From positions 1 to 12,323 of the forward strand of contig CAJBSR010000485.1 of the NCBI GenBank assembly GCA_903958285.1: a stretch of DNA of 12,323 nucleotides. Direction: 5' to 3'. The position numbers and the translations under genes are program-made. The notes under the pieces were generated by a model. That model saw nothing but the letters and a program-made list of their open reading frames with translations, was not told the origin of the DNA and searched no databases. Source of the DNA: an uncultured Sphingomonadales bacterium. Its GTDB lineage: Bacteria; Pseudomonadota; Alphaproteobacteria; Sphingomonadales; Sphingomonadaceae. This document shows positions 5,937-12,323 of this stretch, piece by piece (position 1 is the first letter of the stretch; each line of letters starts with the position of its first letter).

Positions 5937-6694
5937 CCGTCTTTGCCTAGAAAGAGGAAGTCGCGCTCAAAACTTTTGAGCGCGGCGCCGGCATCAACGA
6001 AGATCGTCTGGCCGGTGACGACTTCAGCAGAAGCGAGCCAGAGGACCGCGTCGGCCACGTCGTCGGGCTCAGGCAGGCGACCCAATGGCATTGCGGCCCG
6101 CAGCGCTTCCATCTGACTTGGCAGATAGTCGTCGGTCGGGATCACGAGGCCGGGTGCGACCGCGTTAACTCGAACGTTGGGTGCCAGCGCGCGCGCCAGC
6201 GTTTCCGTTGCGCCGAAAAGTGCGAGCTTTGAGATCGTATAGCTCAGCTGGTCCCCGCCGGGATGGCGGATACGCTGATCCAAAATGTTGACGACGGTTG
6301 CTGTTTGCCCCTGCGCCACATGACTTGCCAGCGCTGTTGCCAGTGTGACGGGCGCACCGGCATTCACATTGAAATGCGCACTGAGCGAGGCCGGCGTCAC
6401 GCTGGTGGGATCATCCCACTCAAATTGCGACGCGTTATTGACCAACAAATCAGGTGCCTGCCCGAAATGTGCTTCCACCGATGGTATGAGATGCTGCACG
6501 GCCTCGGCATCAGAAAGGTCAGCGGTAAAGCCAAACCAAGGCGTGTTATGACGCGTAAGGATGCCGGCAAGGGCTGCGTCTGGCACATCCGGCTTTCGTC
6601 CGTGAAGCGCGAGCGCCCATCCGTTTTCAGCCAGCCGGGCAGCAATAGCAGCGCCAAGGCGGTGAAAGCCCGCCGTGACGAGCGCAAGCTTCAA
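5933..6694 (-). CDS. folM: SDR-family pteridine reductase (FolM/PTR1-like)
   Basis: A 253-residue short-chain dehydrogenase whose features point to the pteridine reductase branch (PTR1 or FolM), which uses NADPH to make tetrahydropterins or tetrahydrofolate. The dinucleotide motif is TAGFHRLG (7-14), with the Arg typical of this branch, followed by NNAS (86-89). The catalytic Ser position is replaced by Asp139 in NILDQR, and Tyr152 and Lys156 form YxxxK. Spacing Asp-13-Tyr-4-Lys equals Leishmania PTR1 Asp181/Tyr194/Lys198. The start is TTG at 6694, supported by GGAG six bases upstream and a TTGA overlap with the preceding folB-like stop, so the two are translationally coupled. The stop shares CTAG with the convergent gene. 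A generic SDR is the alternative, but the pterin-gene neighbour makes FolM likely. Confidence 0.85.
   Translation of the reverse strand: MKLALVTAGFHRLGAAIAARLAENGWALALHGRKPDVPDAALAGILTRHNTPWFGFTADLSDAEAVQHLIPSVEAHFGQAPDLLVNNASQFEWDDPTSVTPASLSAHFNVNAGAPVTLATALASHVAQGQTATVVNILDQRIRHPGGDQLSYTISKLALFGATETLARALAPNVRVNAVAPGLVIPTDDYLPSQMEALRAAMPLGRLPEPDDVADAVLWLASAEVVTGQTIFVDAGAALKSFERDFLFLGKDG
5962..5984. repeat. Perfect 11-bp inverted repeat at overlapping gene ends
   Basis: CGCGCTCAAAA and TTTTGAGCGCG are separated by one base. It lies inside the last codons of the folM-like gene (encoding Ala-Leu-Lys-Ser-Phe-Glu-Arg) and 25 bases beyond the stop of the plus-strand gene. On either RNA it folds to about ten pairs with a three-base loop. 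It is a candidate bidirectional 3'-end hairpin; no strong U tract follows on either strand. Confidence 0.75.
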
Positions 6695-7068
6695 TTGCGG
6701 CTCCGTGCTAGCGTGACGCCGATGTCTTCTCCGTCATCGGCAATGGCAAGCTTCACAATCTTCACCTCAACGCGCTCCACGCGGTCATCCTGAACCATCA
6801 GAGTTTCGATGATGTGGTCTGCCACAGCCTCAATCAACACGAAATGCACACCTTGGGGCAGGTGCGTCATTGCACGCTTTAGGTCCATATAGTTCTTGGA
6901 CGCGGCCAATGGCGTATCTGCCGCATAATGATCAGCACATTTCAGATCGACCTTCACCGACATGCGCAGCGGCTGCGGGAGATGCGTCTCCTCAGAATAG
7001 ATGCCGGTCAGGACAGGCACCTCTAGGTTGGCAACTTCAAGGGTTAGGCTGTTGGAACGGTTGGTCAT
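6691..7068 (-). CDS. Dihydroneopterin aldolase / epimerase family protein (FolB or FolX)
   Basis: A 125-residue protein of the FolB/FolX tunnelling fold. FolB converts dihydroneopterin to 6-hydroxymethyl-dihydropterin in folate synthesis; FolX epimerises dihydroneopterin triphosphate toward monapterin. Family features include LTGIYSEE (20-27), ASKNYMDL with the conserved Tyr60, VLIEAVADHI (77-86, Glu80), and a C-terminal VKIVKLAIADDGEDIGVTL. In FolB the active Lys is normally followed by Pro (KP). Here it is Lys106-Leu107, as in E. coli FolX (KL), so FolX remains open. The start is ATG at 7068; the reading frame runs further upstream but those residues do not resemble the family. The Shine-Dalgarno is poor. 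It is first in a two-gene unit, overlapping the reductase by four bases. Family sure, exact reaction uncertain. Confidence 0.85.
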   Translation of the reverse strand: MTNRSNSLTLEVANLEVPVLTGIYSEETHLPQPLRMSVKVDLKCADHYAADTPLAASKNYMDLKRAMTHLPQGVHFVLIEAVADHIIETLMVQDDRVERVEVKIVKLAIADDGEDIGVTLARSRN

Positions 7069-7130
7069 GACCCGCGCCCATAGAGAAATTTGCAGCACTC
7101 GCAACCGATCATGCTTCCATTTCCAGTCAT

Positions 7131-7171
7131 CGGGCCTAAATCGCCCGCTTCCATCTTGAGTCGAAGGCCCG
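7131..7171 (+). promoter_or_regulatory. Inverted repeat that could cover the GNAT ribosome site
   Basis: CGGGCCT (7131-7137) can pair with AGGCCCG (7165-7171), which contains part of the AAGG Shine-Dalgarno for the TTG start at 7175. The 27-base loop makes this a modest structure. Remaining intergenic sequence (7069-7130) shows no clear promoter. Confidence 0.25.
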
Positions 7172-7174
7172 CAT

Positions 7175-7702
7175 TTGATCCGTCTTGTTCCCCTGACCGC
7201 CATCCCCTCCGCAGAGGTGGAGACGCTGCTGGATGCCGCGTTCGGAACGGATCGACATGCCCGAACGGCCTACCGCATCCGCGAGGGCGTGACCCCGATC
7301 GATAGCCTCAGCTTCGCCGCGATGGAGGAGGACCGCTTGGTCGGCACCATTCAGGCGTGGCCGGTTGTTGTTGCTCATGATGAAGGCGCGGAACCCATAA
7401 CACTCGTTGGCCCCGTCGCAGTTTTGCCAGATGCGCAGCAAAAGGGGATCGGCAAGGCATTGATGACCCGCCTGCTCGAAGCAGCAGACGTTGGCGCCAG
7501 CGACGCCATGGTGATGATCGGCGACCCGGAATATTATGGCCGCTTCTTCGGCTTTACAGCAGACGCGACCGCAGGCTGGGACGTTCCCGGCCCGGTTGAG
7601 CGCCACCGGCTGCTCGCGCGCATCCGCCGACCGGGCGGGATTGCGCCAGTTGGGATGCTTGGACCCGATACAGGCTTTGCAAGGCGGGCCGCGGCTGCCT
7701 AA
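7175..7702 (+). CDS. GNAT-family N-acetyltransferase (YhbS-like)
   Basis: A 175-residue acetyltransferase of the GNAT fold, which transfers an acetyl group from acetyl-CoA to an amine. The acetyl-CoA loop is visible as VAVLPDAQQKGIGKALM (81-97), with the Q-x-x-G-x-G/A pattern at QQKGIG. GDPEYYGRFFGF (117-128) is characteristic of the YhbS-like subgroup. The substrate is unknown; protein, antibiotic and small-molecule acceptors are all possible. The start is TTG at 7175 (MIRLVPL), supported by AAGG seven bases upstream and by the fit of the N-terminus to the family. It heads a plus-strand run: the next gene begins about 10 bases after its TAA stop. It is divergent from the folB-like gene across 106 bases. 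Confidence 0.88.
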   Translation: MIRLVPLTAIPSAEVETLLDAAFGTDRHARTAYRIREGVTPIDSLSFAAMEEDRLVGTIQAWPVVVAHDEGAEPITLVGPVAVLPDAQQKGIGKALMTRLLEAADVGASDAMVMIGDPEYYGRFFGFTADATAGWDVPGPVERHRLLARIRRPGGIAPVGMLGPDTGFARRAAAA

Positions 7703-7712
7703 AGCCTTGGGC

Positions 7713-8279
7713 ATGCCCATGCCCGAAACCCTGCCTGATCTGTCCCGCCTGTCTCTTGAAGAGATTGCGCAGCTTTCTGCCGAACACAAATTGCCGCCGG
7801 TCGAGCAATGGTCGCCTGCTAAATCGGGCGACAGCGAGATGCGTATCGCCCGCGACGGCACCTGGTATCATCAGGGCTCTCCCATCCGGCGTGAAAACAT
7901 GGTGCGCCTGTTTTCCTCGATTCTGCGACGTGAGGCGGATGGCCGCTATGTGCTCGTCACGCCCGCCGAAAAGCTGTTCATCGAGGTCGAGGACACGCCT
8001 TTCATCGCAGTCGAGGTGAAGAGCGAAGGTGAAGGGCGCAACCGCCGCCTGGCCTTCCGGCTAAACACGGGCGATCTGATCGTGGCTGGTGCCGAACATC
8101 CATTGACCTTTGGTGGAACGACCGATGCCCCGCACCCGACCTTGCTCGTGCGCGGCGGCATGGAGGCGCGGGTCGAACGGACAGCCTTCTACGCGCTCGC
8201 CGACTGGGCCATTGACGAAGCACATGAACCCTTAGGCCTTTGGAGCGACGGCTGCTTTTTCATGATGGCGGGCGCATGA
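7713..8279 (+). CDS. DUF1285-family protein
   Basis: A 188-residue protein that I recognise as DUF1285, a proteobacterial family with solved structures but no assigned reaction. Characteristic segments are DSEMRIARDGTWYHQGSPI (40-58), RENMVRLFSSILRRE (60-74), RYVLVTPAEKLFIEVEDTPF (78-97), and a C-terminal YALADWAIDE (160-169). There is no signal peptide or membrane helix, so it is probably cytosolic. The start could be ATG at 7713 or 7719 (Met-Pro-Met-Pro); neither has a clear Shine-Dalgarno, consistent with coupling to the GNAT stop 10 bases upstream. Its own TGA stop overlaps the ATG of the Nudix gene. The order DUF1285, NudL-type Nudix, CCA transferase is, from memory, common in alphaproteobacteria and hints at a link to CoA or tRNA metabolism, unproven. 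Confidence 0.87.
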   Translation: MPMPETLPDLSRLSLEEIAQLSAEHKLPPVEQWSPAKSGDSEMRIARDGTWYHQGSPIRRENMVRLFSSILRREADGRYVLVTPAEKLFIEVEDTPFIAVEVKSEGEGRNRRLAFRLNTGDLIVAGAEHPLTFGGTTDAPHPTLLVRGGMEARVERTAFYALADWAIDEAHEPLGLWSDGCFFMMAGA

Positions 8280-8872
8280 CCCTGACGGCTAAGCTTCGTG
8301 ACCTGTTGTCTGCCGGGCATGCGCAGGACGTCGACCTTCTGGAAGGGGACGGCCACTATAATGAACGCCCTGCCTCGCCCGTCGATGCGGCGGTTCTTGT
8401 CGCCATCACCGACCGTGACCGACCCGGCGTCATTTTGACGCAGCGGCCGGAAACGATGCGAAAACATGCCGGGCAAGTTGCCTTTCCCGGCGGGCGTGTT
8501 GATCCCGAAGATGCAGGCCTTGTGGCGGCGGCCTTGCGCGAGGCGCATGAGGAAGTCGCCCTGCCCGCATCGCTCGTCACGATTTTGGGTCTGACAGACC
8601 CCTACCGGACAATCACAGGGTATAAGGTCACACCCGTCATCGGCGTGATCCCGCCCGACCTTGATCTCACTGCAAATGAAGATGAAGTGGCCGCGATTTT
8701 TGAGGCACCGCTCGACTTTCTGCTCGATCCGGCCAACCATAAGACGAACACGTTGGATTATAACGGCCGGACGCGAACCTATTATGAACTCCATTGGGAA
8801 GATCGGCGCATCTGGGGGGCGACGGCCGCAATGATCGTCAATCTGTCAAAGCGGCTGGCATGGCGCGGATGA
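8276..8872 (+). CDS. CoA pyrophosphatase, NudL-type Nudix hydrolase
   Basis: A 198-residue Nudix hydrolase predicted to split coenzyme A or its thioesters into phosphopantetheine and 3',5'-ADP with Mg or Mn. The NudL/UPF0035 signature is plain: LTQRPETMRKHAGQVAFPGG (54-73), running straight into a Nudix box with Gly73, Asp79, Arg88-Glu89 and Glu92-Glu93. The Asp in place of the usual first Glu and the eight-residue spacing before Arg-Glu are family traits of NudL, not defects. The start is ATG at 8276 because it overlaps the upstream TGA (ATGA); the in-frame ATG at 8240 would extend 36 bases into the DUF1285 gene. The stop again overlaps the next gene's ATG. A different nucleotide substrate is possible but less likely. 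Confidence 0.93.
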   Translation: MTLTAKLRDLLSAGHAQDVDLLEGDGHYNERPASPVDAAVLVAITDRDRPGVILTQRPETMRKHAGQVAFPGGRVDPEDAGLVAAALREAHEEVALPASLVTILGLTDPYRTITGYKVTPVIGVIPPDLDLTANEDEVAAIFEAPLDFLLDPANHKTNTLDYNGRTRTYYELHWEDRRIWGATAAMIVNLSKRLAWRG

Positions 8873-10011
8873 TCCTTCCCCAAGACAATGGTCTGAAGGC
8901 TGTTGTGGCAGCACTTGACGGCGACGTCCGCCTTGTCGGCGGCGTGGTGCGTGACACTTTGGCCGGCCAGGTAACGAAGGACATCGATCTGGCAACACCC
9001 CTGCTGCCGGAAATGGTGATCGAAAAGCTGTCCGCCGCGCGGATTAAATGCGTGCCAACTGGCCTTGCCCACGGGACCGTCACTGCCGTCGTCGAGGGCC
9101 GCCCCTATGAAATCACCACGCTGCGCCGCGACGCTTCAACCGATGGCCGACGGGCGACGGTGACGTTTACCGATGATTGGCAGGGGGATGCAGCCCGCCG
9201 AGACTTCACGATCAACGCGCTTTATGCTGACCCGGACACGGGGGAGATCCAAGACTATTTTGGCGGCGTTGCCGATCTCGAGGCTGGTGTCGTCCGCTTC
9301 ATCGGCGAACCGCTGACCCGTATCGCCGAAGATCATCTGCGCATCTTGCGCTTCTTCCGGTTCAATGCGCGGTTCGGCAAAGGTGTGCCGCACGCCGAGA
9401 GCCTTGCTGCCTGTCGCGTCCGGGCAAACGACCTGATGGCCTTGTCGCGCGAGCGAATTGCCATGGAATTGCTCGCGATCCTCGCTTTGCCCAATCCGGC
9501 TGAGGCCATCGCGTTGATGATCGACAATGGCATTTTTGTGCCGGTCCTGCCCGAGATCACCACAGCAGCCCCTTTGGTCCGTTTGCTGGAACGCGAACAG
9601 ACCATTGCTGCGGAGCCAAACGCCCTACGCCGTCTCGCAGCGCTCCTCCCTGCAAACCCCGGCTTGGCAGAAGAAATCGCCAACCGGCTCCGCCTTTCAA
9701 ATGCCGAGCGCAAGCACCTGATGACGCTCTCAGCGCGAAGTGCCGATGACGATGTAAATCCGAAGGCACTTGCTTACCGGCTGGGGGTGGAGAGTGCAGT
9801 GGACCGGCTGTTGCTTGGCACCGGCGATGCGGCAACCATCCTTGGCTGGACCCCGCCCAAGTTTCCGCTCACGGGCGGCAGCATCGTGGCGCGTGGCATT
9901 CAGGCCGGGCCGGAGGTTGCTCGCGTCCTGCAAGCCGCCGAGCGTCAGTGGATCGAAGAAGGCTTCCCCGATGTAAAGCGCGTCGAGGAGATTGCGGACA
10001 GCCTGACTTAG
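8869..10011 (+). CDS. cca: CCA tRNA nucleotidyltransferase
   Basis: A 380-residue class II nucleotidyltransferase that adds or repairs the CCA end of tRNAs. Head-domain motifs, in order, are LVGGVVRD (22-29), DID metal ligands (38-40), RRDFTINAL (110-118), and EDHLR (154-158), the amino-acid template that reads C and A. A poly(A)-polymerase-like RNA-binding domain follows at about 165-220. A poly(A) polymerase is the alternative, but the EDxxR template and alphaproteobacterial context favour CCA addition. I chose ATG at 8869 because it makes an ATGA overlap with the Nudix stop. ATG at 8860 (MARMILP, 383 residues) is equally possible, and neither has a good Shine-Dalgarno. It is last in the four-gene run and ends 14 bases from the opposite parC stop, with no terminator between. 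Confidence 0.93.
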   Translation: MILPQDNGLKAVVAALDGDVRLVGGVVRDTLAGQVTKDIDLATPLLPEMVIEKLSAARIKCVPTGLAHGTVTAVVEGRPYEITTLRRDASTDGRRATVTFTDDWQGDAARRDFTINALYADPDTGEIQDYFGGVADLEAGVVRFIGEPLTRIAEDHLRILRFFRFNARFGKGVPHAESLAACRVRANDLMALSRERIAMELLAILALPNPAEAIALMIDNGIFVPVLPEITTAAPLVRLLEREQTIAAEPNALRRLAALLPANPGLAEEIANRLRLSNAERKHLMTLSARSADDDVNPKALAYRLGVESAVDRLLLGTGDAATILGWTPPKFPLTGGSIVARGIQAGPEVARVLQAAERQWIEEGFPDVKRVEEIADSLT

Positions 10012-10025
10012 CCAAACCGCCCGAT

Positions 10026-12293
10026 TTAACCGAAGGTGTTGTCGCGCGGGAAGCCGAGCGGCGGCATCCGGCCTGCGGCGCCACGGGCCACACGCCAAGG
10101 CGTGAGGTCGCTCTCCGTCCGCGTCCGGCCGGTATCTCCGCCCATCGTCCAGCTCAGTCCTTCTTCCAGCTTGAAGGTGACGACGTCGGACAGGCCGCCA
10201 TCCTTATACTTCTGGATGGTCACGCCCTGACCCCGGCCCATTTCCGGCAATTCGTTGAGCGGGAAGACGACGAGCTTCCGGTTATCGCCAACGGCGGCCA
10301 CATAATCATGGTCTGCGCTGATCGGGCGGACCACAGCGAGCTTGGCACCGGCACGGACATTGACGACCTGCCGGCCTTTGCGCGTTTCAGCAATGATCTC
10401 GCTGCTTTTGACAACGAAGCCCTTGCCATCATTCGCTGCGAGCAGCAGCCGCTCCTCTGCGCGGGCAGGCAGCAGATTCACAATCGCCAGTCCGTCAGGC
10501 AAATCGATCATCAGGCGCACCGGCTCCCCAAAGCCGCGTCCGCCAGGCAGCTTGTCAGCCCCCAGCGTGAAGAAGCGCCCATCTTCGGCAGCGAGCAGGA
10601 TTTTGTCGGTCGTCTGGGCATGGAAGGCAAAGGCCGCGCCATCCCCTTCCTTGAACTTGAGCGCATCCGCCGCATCAAGGGCGACATGGCCCTTCATTGC
10701 GCGCACCCAGCCGCGCTGCGACATAATGACCGTAATCGGCTCGCGCTCAATCATCGCTTCGAGCGGAATTTCGCGCGCCGGGGCCGCTTCCTCAACCAGC
10801 GTGCGCCTGCGGCCGATGGGCGTTTCCGGGCCGTATCGCGTGCGCAGCGCCGCGAGATCCTTTTTCAAACGCGTCTTCTGCTTGGCCGGGCTTTCGAGCA
10901 GAGCAACCAGCCCTTCCCGTTCGGCCATCAGCTTGTCGCGTTCGCCCTTGAGTTCCATTTCCTCAAGACGGCGCAGACTGCGCAGGCGCATGTTCAGGAT
11001 GGCTTCGGCTTGACGGTCGGTTAGGCCGAACTCAGCCATCATGACAGGCTTGGGTTCGTCTTCGGTGCGGATGATTTCGATCACCCGGTCCAGGTTGAGA
11101 TAGGCGATCAGATAACCGTCGAGCAGCTCCAGCCGGTCATCAATCTTTCCCAGCCGGTGCTGTGACCGGCGGATGAGCACTTCAATCTGGTGATCAAGCC
11201 AGGCGACCAGCACCGCCTTCAGCCCCATGACGCGCGGTGTGCGGTCTGCCCCGAGCACGTTCAGGTTGAGCGGAAATTTGTTTTCCAGATCGGTCATCCG
11301 GAACAGGCTTTCCATCAGCACGTCCGGATCAACGGTGCGGCTGCGCGGTTCGATGACGAGCCGGATTTCTTCTGCCGATTCGTCGCGCACATCGGCGAGG
11401 ATCGGCAGCTTCTTGTCATTCACGATCTGGGCGATTGCTTCGATCAGCTTGCCCTTTTGCACCTGATACGGGATTTCGGTGACGACAATCACCCACGTCC
11501 CGCGGCCCAGATCTTCGACCGACCAGCGTGCCCGGACGCGGAACGAGCCGCGGCCTGTGGCATAGGCTTCCGCAATGGCCGCCGGGCTATCGACCAGCTG
11601 GCCGCCGGTGGGGAAGTCAGGGCCCTTTACGAATTCCATCAGCTCGATGGGTTCGCAATTGGGCTTGTCGATCACATGGACGGCGGCATCAATAACTTCG
11701 GCCACATTCTGCGGCGGAATGCTTGTCGCCATGCCGACAGCGATGCCCGACGCACCATTAGCGAGCAGGTTGGGGAACAGACCGGGGAAAATCTCCGGCT
11801 CTTCATCTTCCCCATTATAGGTCGGGCGGTAATCGACCGTGCCATCGTCGAGCCCCGCCATCAGCTCGATGGCAGCAGGCGTCATGCGGGCTTCGGTGTA
11901 ACGATAGGCCGCAGCGTTATCGCCGTCGATATTCCCGAAATTCCCCTGACCGTCGACAAGCGGATAGCGGAGCGAGAAACTCTGAGCGAGGCGGACCATC
12001 GCGTCATAGACGCTGGCGTCGCCATGCGGGTGATATTTACCGATGACGTCGCCGACGACGCGGGCGGATTTCTTGTAACCGCCTGTCGGGTCCAGCTTCA
12101 GCTGACGCATCGCCCAGAGCAGGCGGCGGTGAACGGGCTTCAGACCATCGCGCAGATCCGGGAGCGAGCGCGCCGTAATCGTCGACAGCGCATAGACGAG
12201 ATAGCGTTCCGACAGCGCAGCATCGAACGGCGCATCGACAATCGAGTCGAACGGGTCGTCAGAGCCTGCGGGCGGGTCGATCACATCAGCCAT
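10026..12293 (-). CDS. parC: DNA topoisomerase IV subunit A
   Basis: The 755-residue A subunit of topoisomerase IV, which with ParE decatenates replicated chromosomes. The breakage-reunion domain starts near [23 protein letters not shown] (28-50), followed by [12 protein letters not shown] (86-97) and [11 protein letters not shown] with catalytic Tyr132. The C-terminal beta-propeller contains GWVRAMKGH (about 527-535), a topoisomerase IV hallmark, and the GyrA box QRRGGRG is absent, so this is ParC, not GyrA. Length is typical. At the quinolone-binding position (E. coli ParC Ser80) it has Ala93, with Asp97 at the Glu84 position. The start is ATG at 12293 with AGG eight bases upstream. It is tail-to-tail with the CCA gene. 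Identification is firm. Confidence 0.97.
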   Translation of the reverse strand: MADVIDPPAGSDDPFDSIVDAPFDAALSERYLVYALSTITARSLPDLRDGLKPVHRRLLWAMRQLKLDPTGGYKKSARVVGDVIGKYHPHGDASVYDAMVRLAQSFSLRYPLVDGQGNFGNIDGDNAAAYRYTEARMTPAAIELMAGLDDGTVDYRPTYNGEDEEPEIFPGLFPNLLANGASGIAVGMATSIPPQNVAEVIDAAVHVIDKPNCEPIELMEFVKGPDFPTGGQLVDSPAAIAEAYATGRGSFRVRARWSVEDLGRGTWVIVVTEIPYQVQKGKLIEAIAQIVNDKKLPILADVRDESAEEIRLVIEPRSRTVDPDVLMESLFRMTDLENKFPLNLNVLGADRTPRVMGLKAVLVAWLDHQIEVLIRRSQHRLGKIDDRLELLDGYLIAYLNLDRVIEIIRTEDEPKPVMMAEFGLTDRQAEAILNMRLRSLRRLEEMELKGERDKLMAEREGLVALLESPAKQKTRLKKDLAALRTRYGPETPIGRRRTLVEEAAPAREIPLEAMIEREPITVIMSQRGWVRAMKGHVALDAADALKFKEGDGAAFAFHAQTTDKILLAAEDGRFFTLGADKLPGGRGFGEPVRLMIDLPDGLAIVNLLPARAEERLLLAANDGKGFVVKSSEIIAETRKGRQVVNVRAGAKLAVVRPISADHDYVAAVGDNRKLVVFPLNELPEMGRGQGVTIQKYKDGGLSDVVTFKLEEGLSWTMGGDTGRTRTESDLTPWRVARGAAGRMPPLGFPRDNTFG

Positions 12294-12302
12294 GGGACGC
12301 GC

Positions 12303-12323
12303 CTAGACGATTGCAACCTGCTT
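12303..12323 (-). other. Possible 3' end of the gene upstream of parC
   Basis: On the minus strand six sense codons (Lys-Gln-Val-Ala-Ile-Val) run from the window edge into a TAG stop, 9 bases before the parC start codon. In many alphaproteobacteria recO precedes parC, but six residues cannot identify a gene, and a chance open frame is equally plausible. Confidence 0.2.

Noticed and set aside
7136..7861. A 241-codon open frame on the minus strand
   Set aside because: It lies opposite the GNAT and DUF1285 genes, whose products match known families; its own translation is Cys/Arg-rich and domain-free.
10012..10025. Terminator between cca and parC
   Set aside because: Only 14 bases without a stem or T run.
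9948..11024. A long open frame (about 358 codons) on the plus strand opposite the 3' part of parC
   Set aside because: It is antisense to a well-conserved parC C-terminal region, has no recognisable domain and overlaps the cca end. Long shadow frames are expected opposite GC-rich genes.

Overview
The window reads as an ordinary, compact, GC-rich alphaproteobacterial chromosome segment, most likely from the Sphingomonadales. The grounds are the tonB-exbB-exbD-exbD cluster, the alphaproteobacterial-type ParC, the DUF1285/NudL-type Nudix/CCA-transferase run, and a signal-peptide protein that resembles sphingomonad-restricted hypotheticals from memory. This placement is inferred from protein character, not from any database search. 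I see no insertion sequence, integrase, tRNA, rRNA, CRISPR array or phage gene.

Layout. (1) At 1-1116 (+) is the C-terminal part of an MsbA/ABCB-type ABC half-exporter, cut by the window edge. (2) At 1127-2215 (-) is an Old Yellow Enzyme family flavin oxidoreductase, tail-to-tail with the exporter. (3) At 2316-4861 (-) is a TonB energy-transduction operon, tonB, exbB, exbD1, exbD2, closed by a strong intrinsic terminator with a C(UUCG)G loop. (4) At 5079-5936 (+) is a secreted protein of unknown function, divergent from tonB. Its stop codon is shared through one CTAG with (5). (5) At 5933-7068 (-) is a pteridine pair: a FolB/FolX-like aldolase or epimerase and a PTR1/FolM-type pteridine reductase, coupled by a TTGA overlap. 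(6) At 7175-10011 (+) is a tight four-gene run: GNAT acetyltransferase, DUF1285 protein, NudL-type CoA pyrophosphatase, CCA tRNA nucleotidyltransferase, with two ATGA start/stop overlaps. (7) At 10026-12293 (-) is parC, encoding topoisomerase IV subunit A, tail-to-tail with the CCA gene.

How the genes work together. ExbB and two ExbDs form the proton-driven inner-membrane motor that energises TonB, which opens TonB-dependent outer-membrane receptors; sphingomonads usually carry many of these. The pteridine pair could supply a reduced pterin (tetrahydromonapterin or folate). The GNAT-DUF1285-NudL-CCA run is a housekeeping transcription unit.

No clearly new multi-gene system is visible. The signals most worth a second look are small. 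They are a perfect 11-bp inverted repeat at the shared 3' ends near 5962-5984, structured RNA at the exbB/exbD1 junction including a hairpin that would pair the exbD1 ribosome site with its start codon, a repeat-flanked Shine-Dalgarno in front of tonB, exactly two periplasmic cysteines in each of TonB, ExbD1 and ExbD2, FolX-like features in the folB homologue, and Ala in place of the quinolone-anchoring Ser in ParC.
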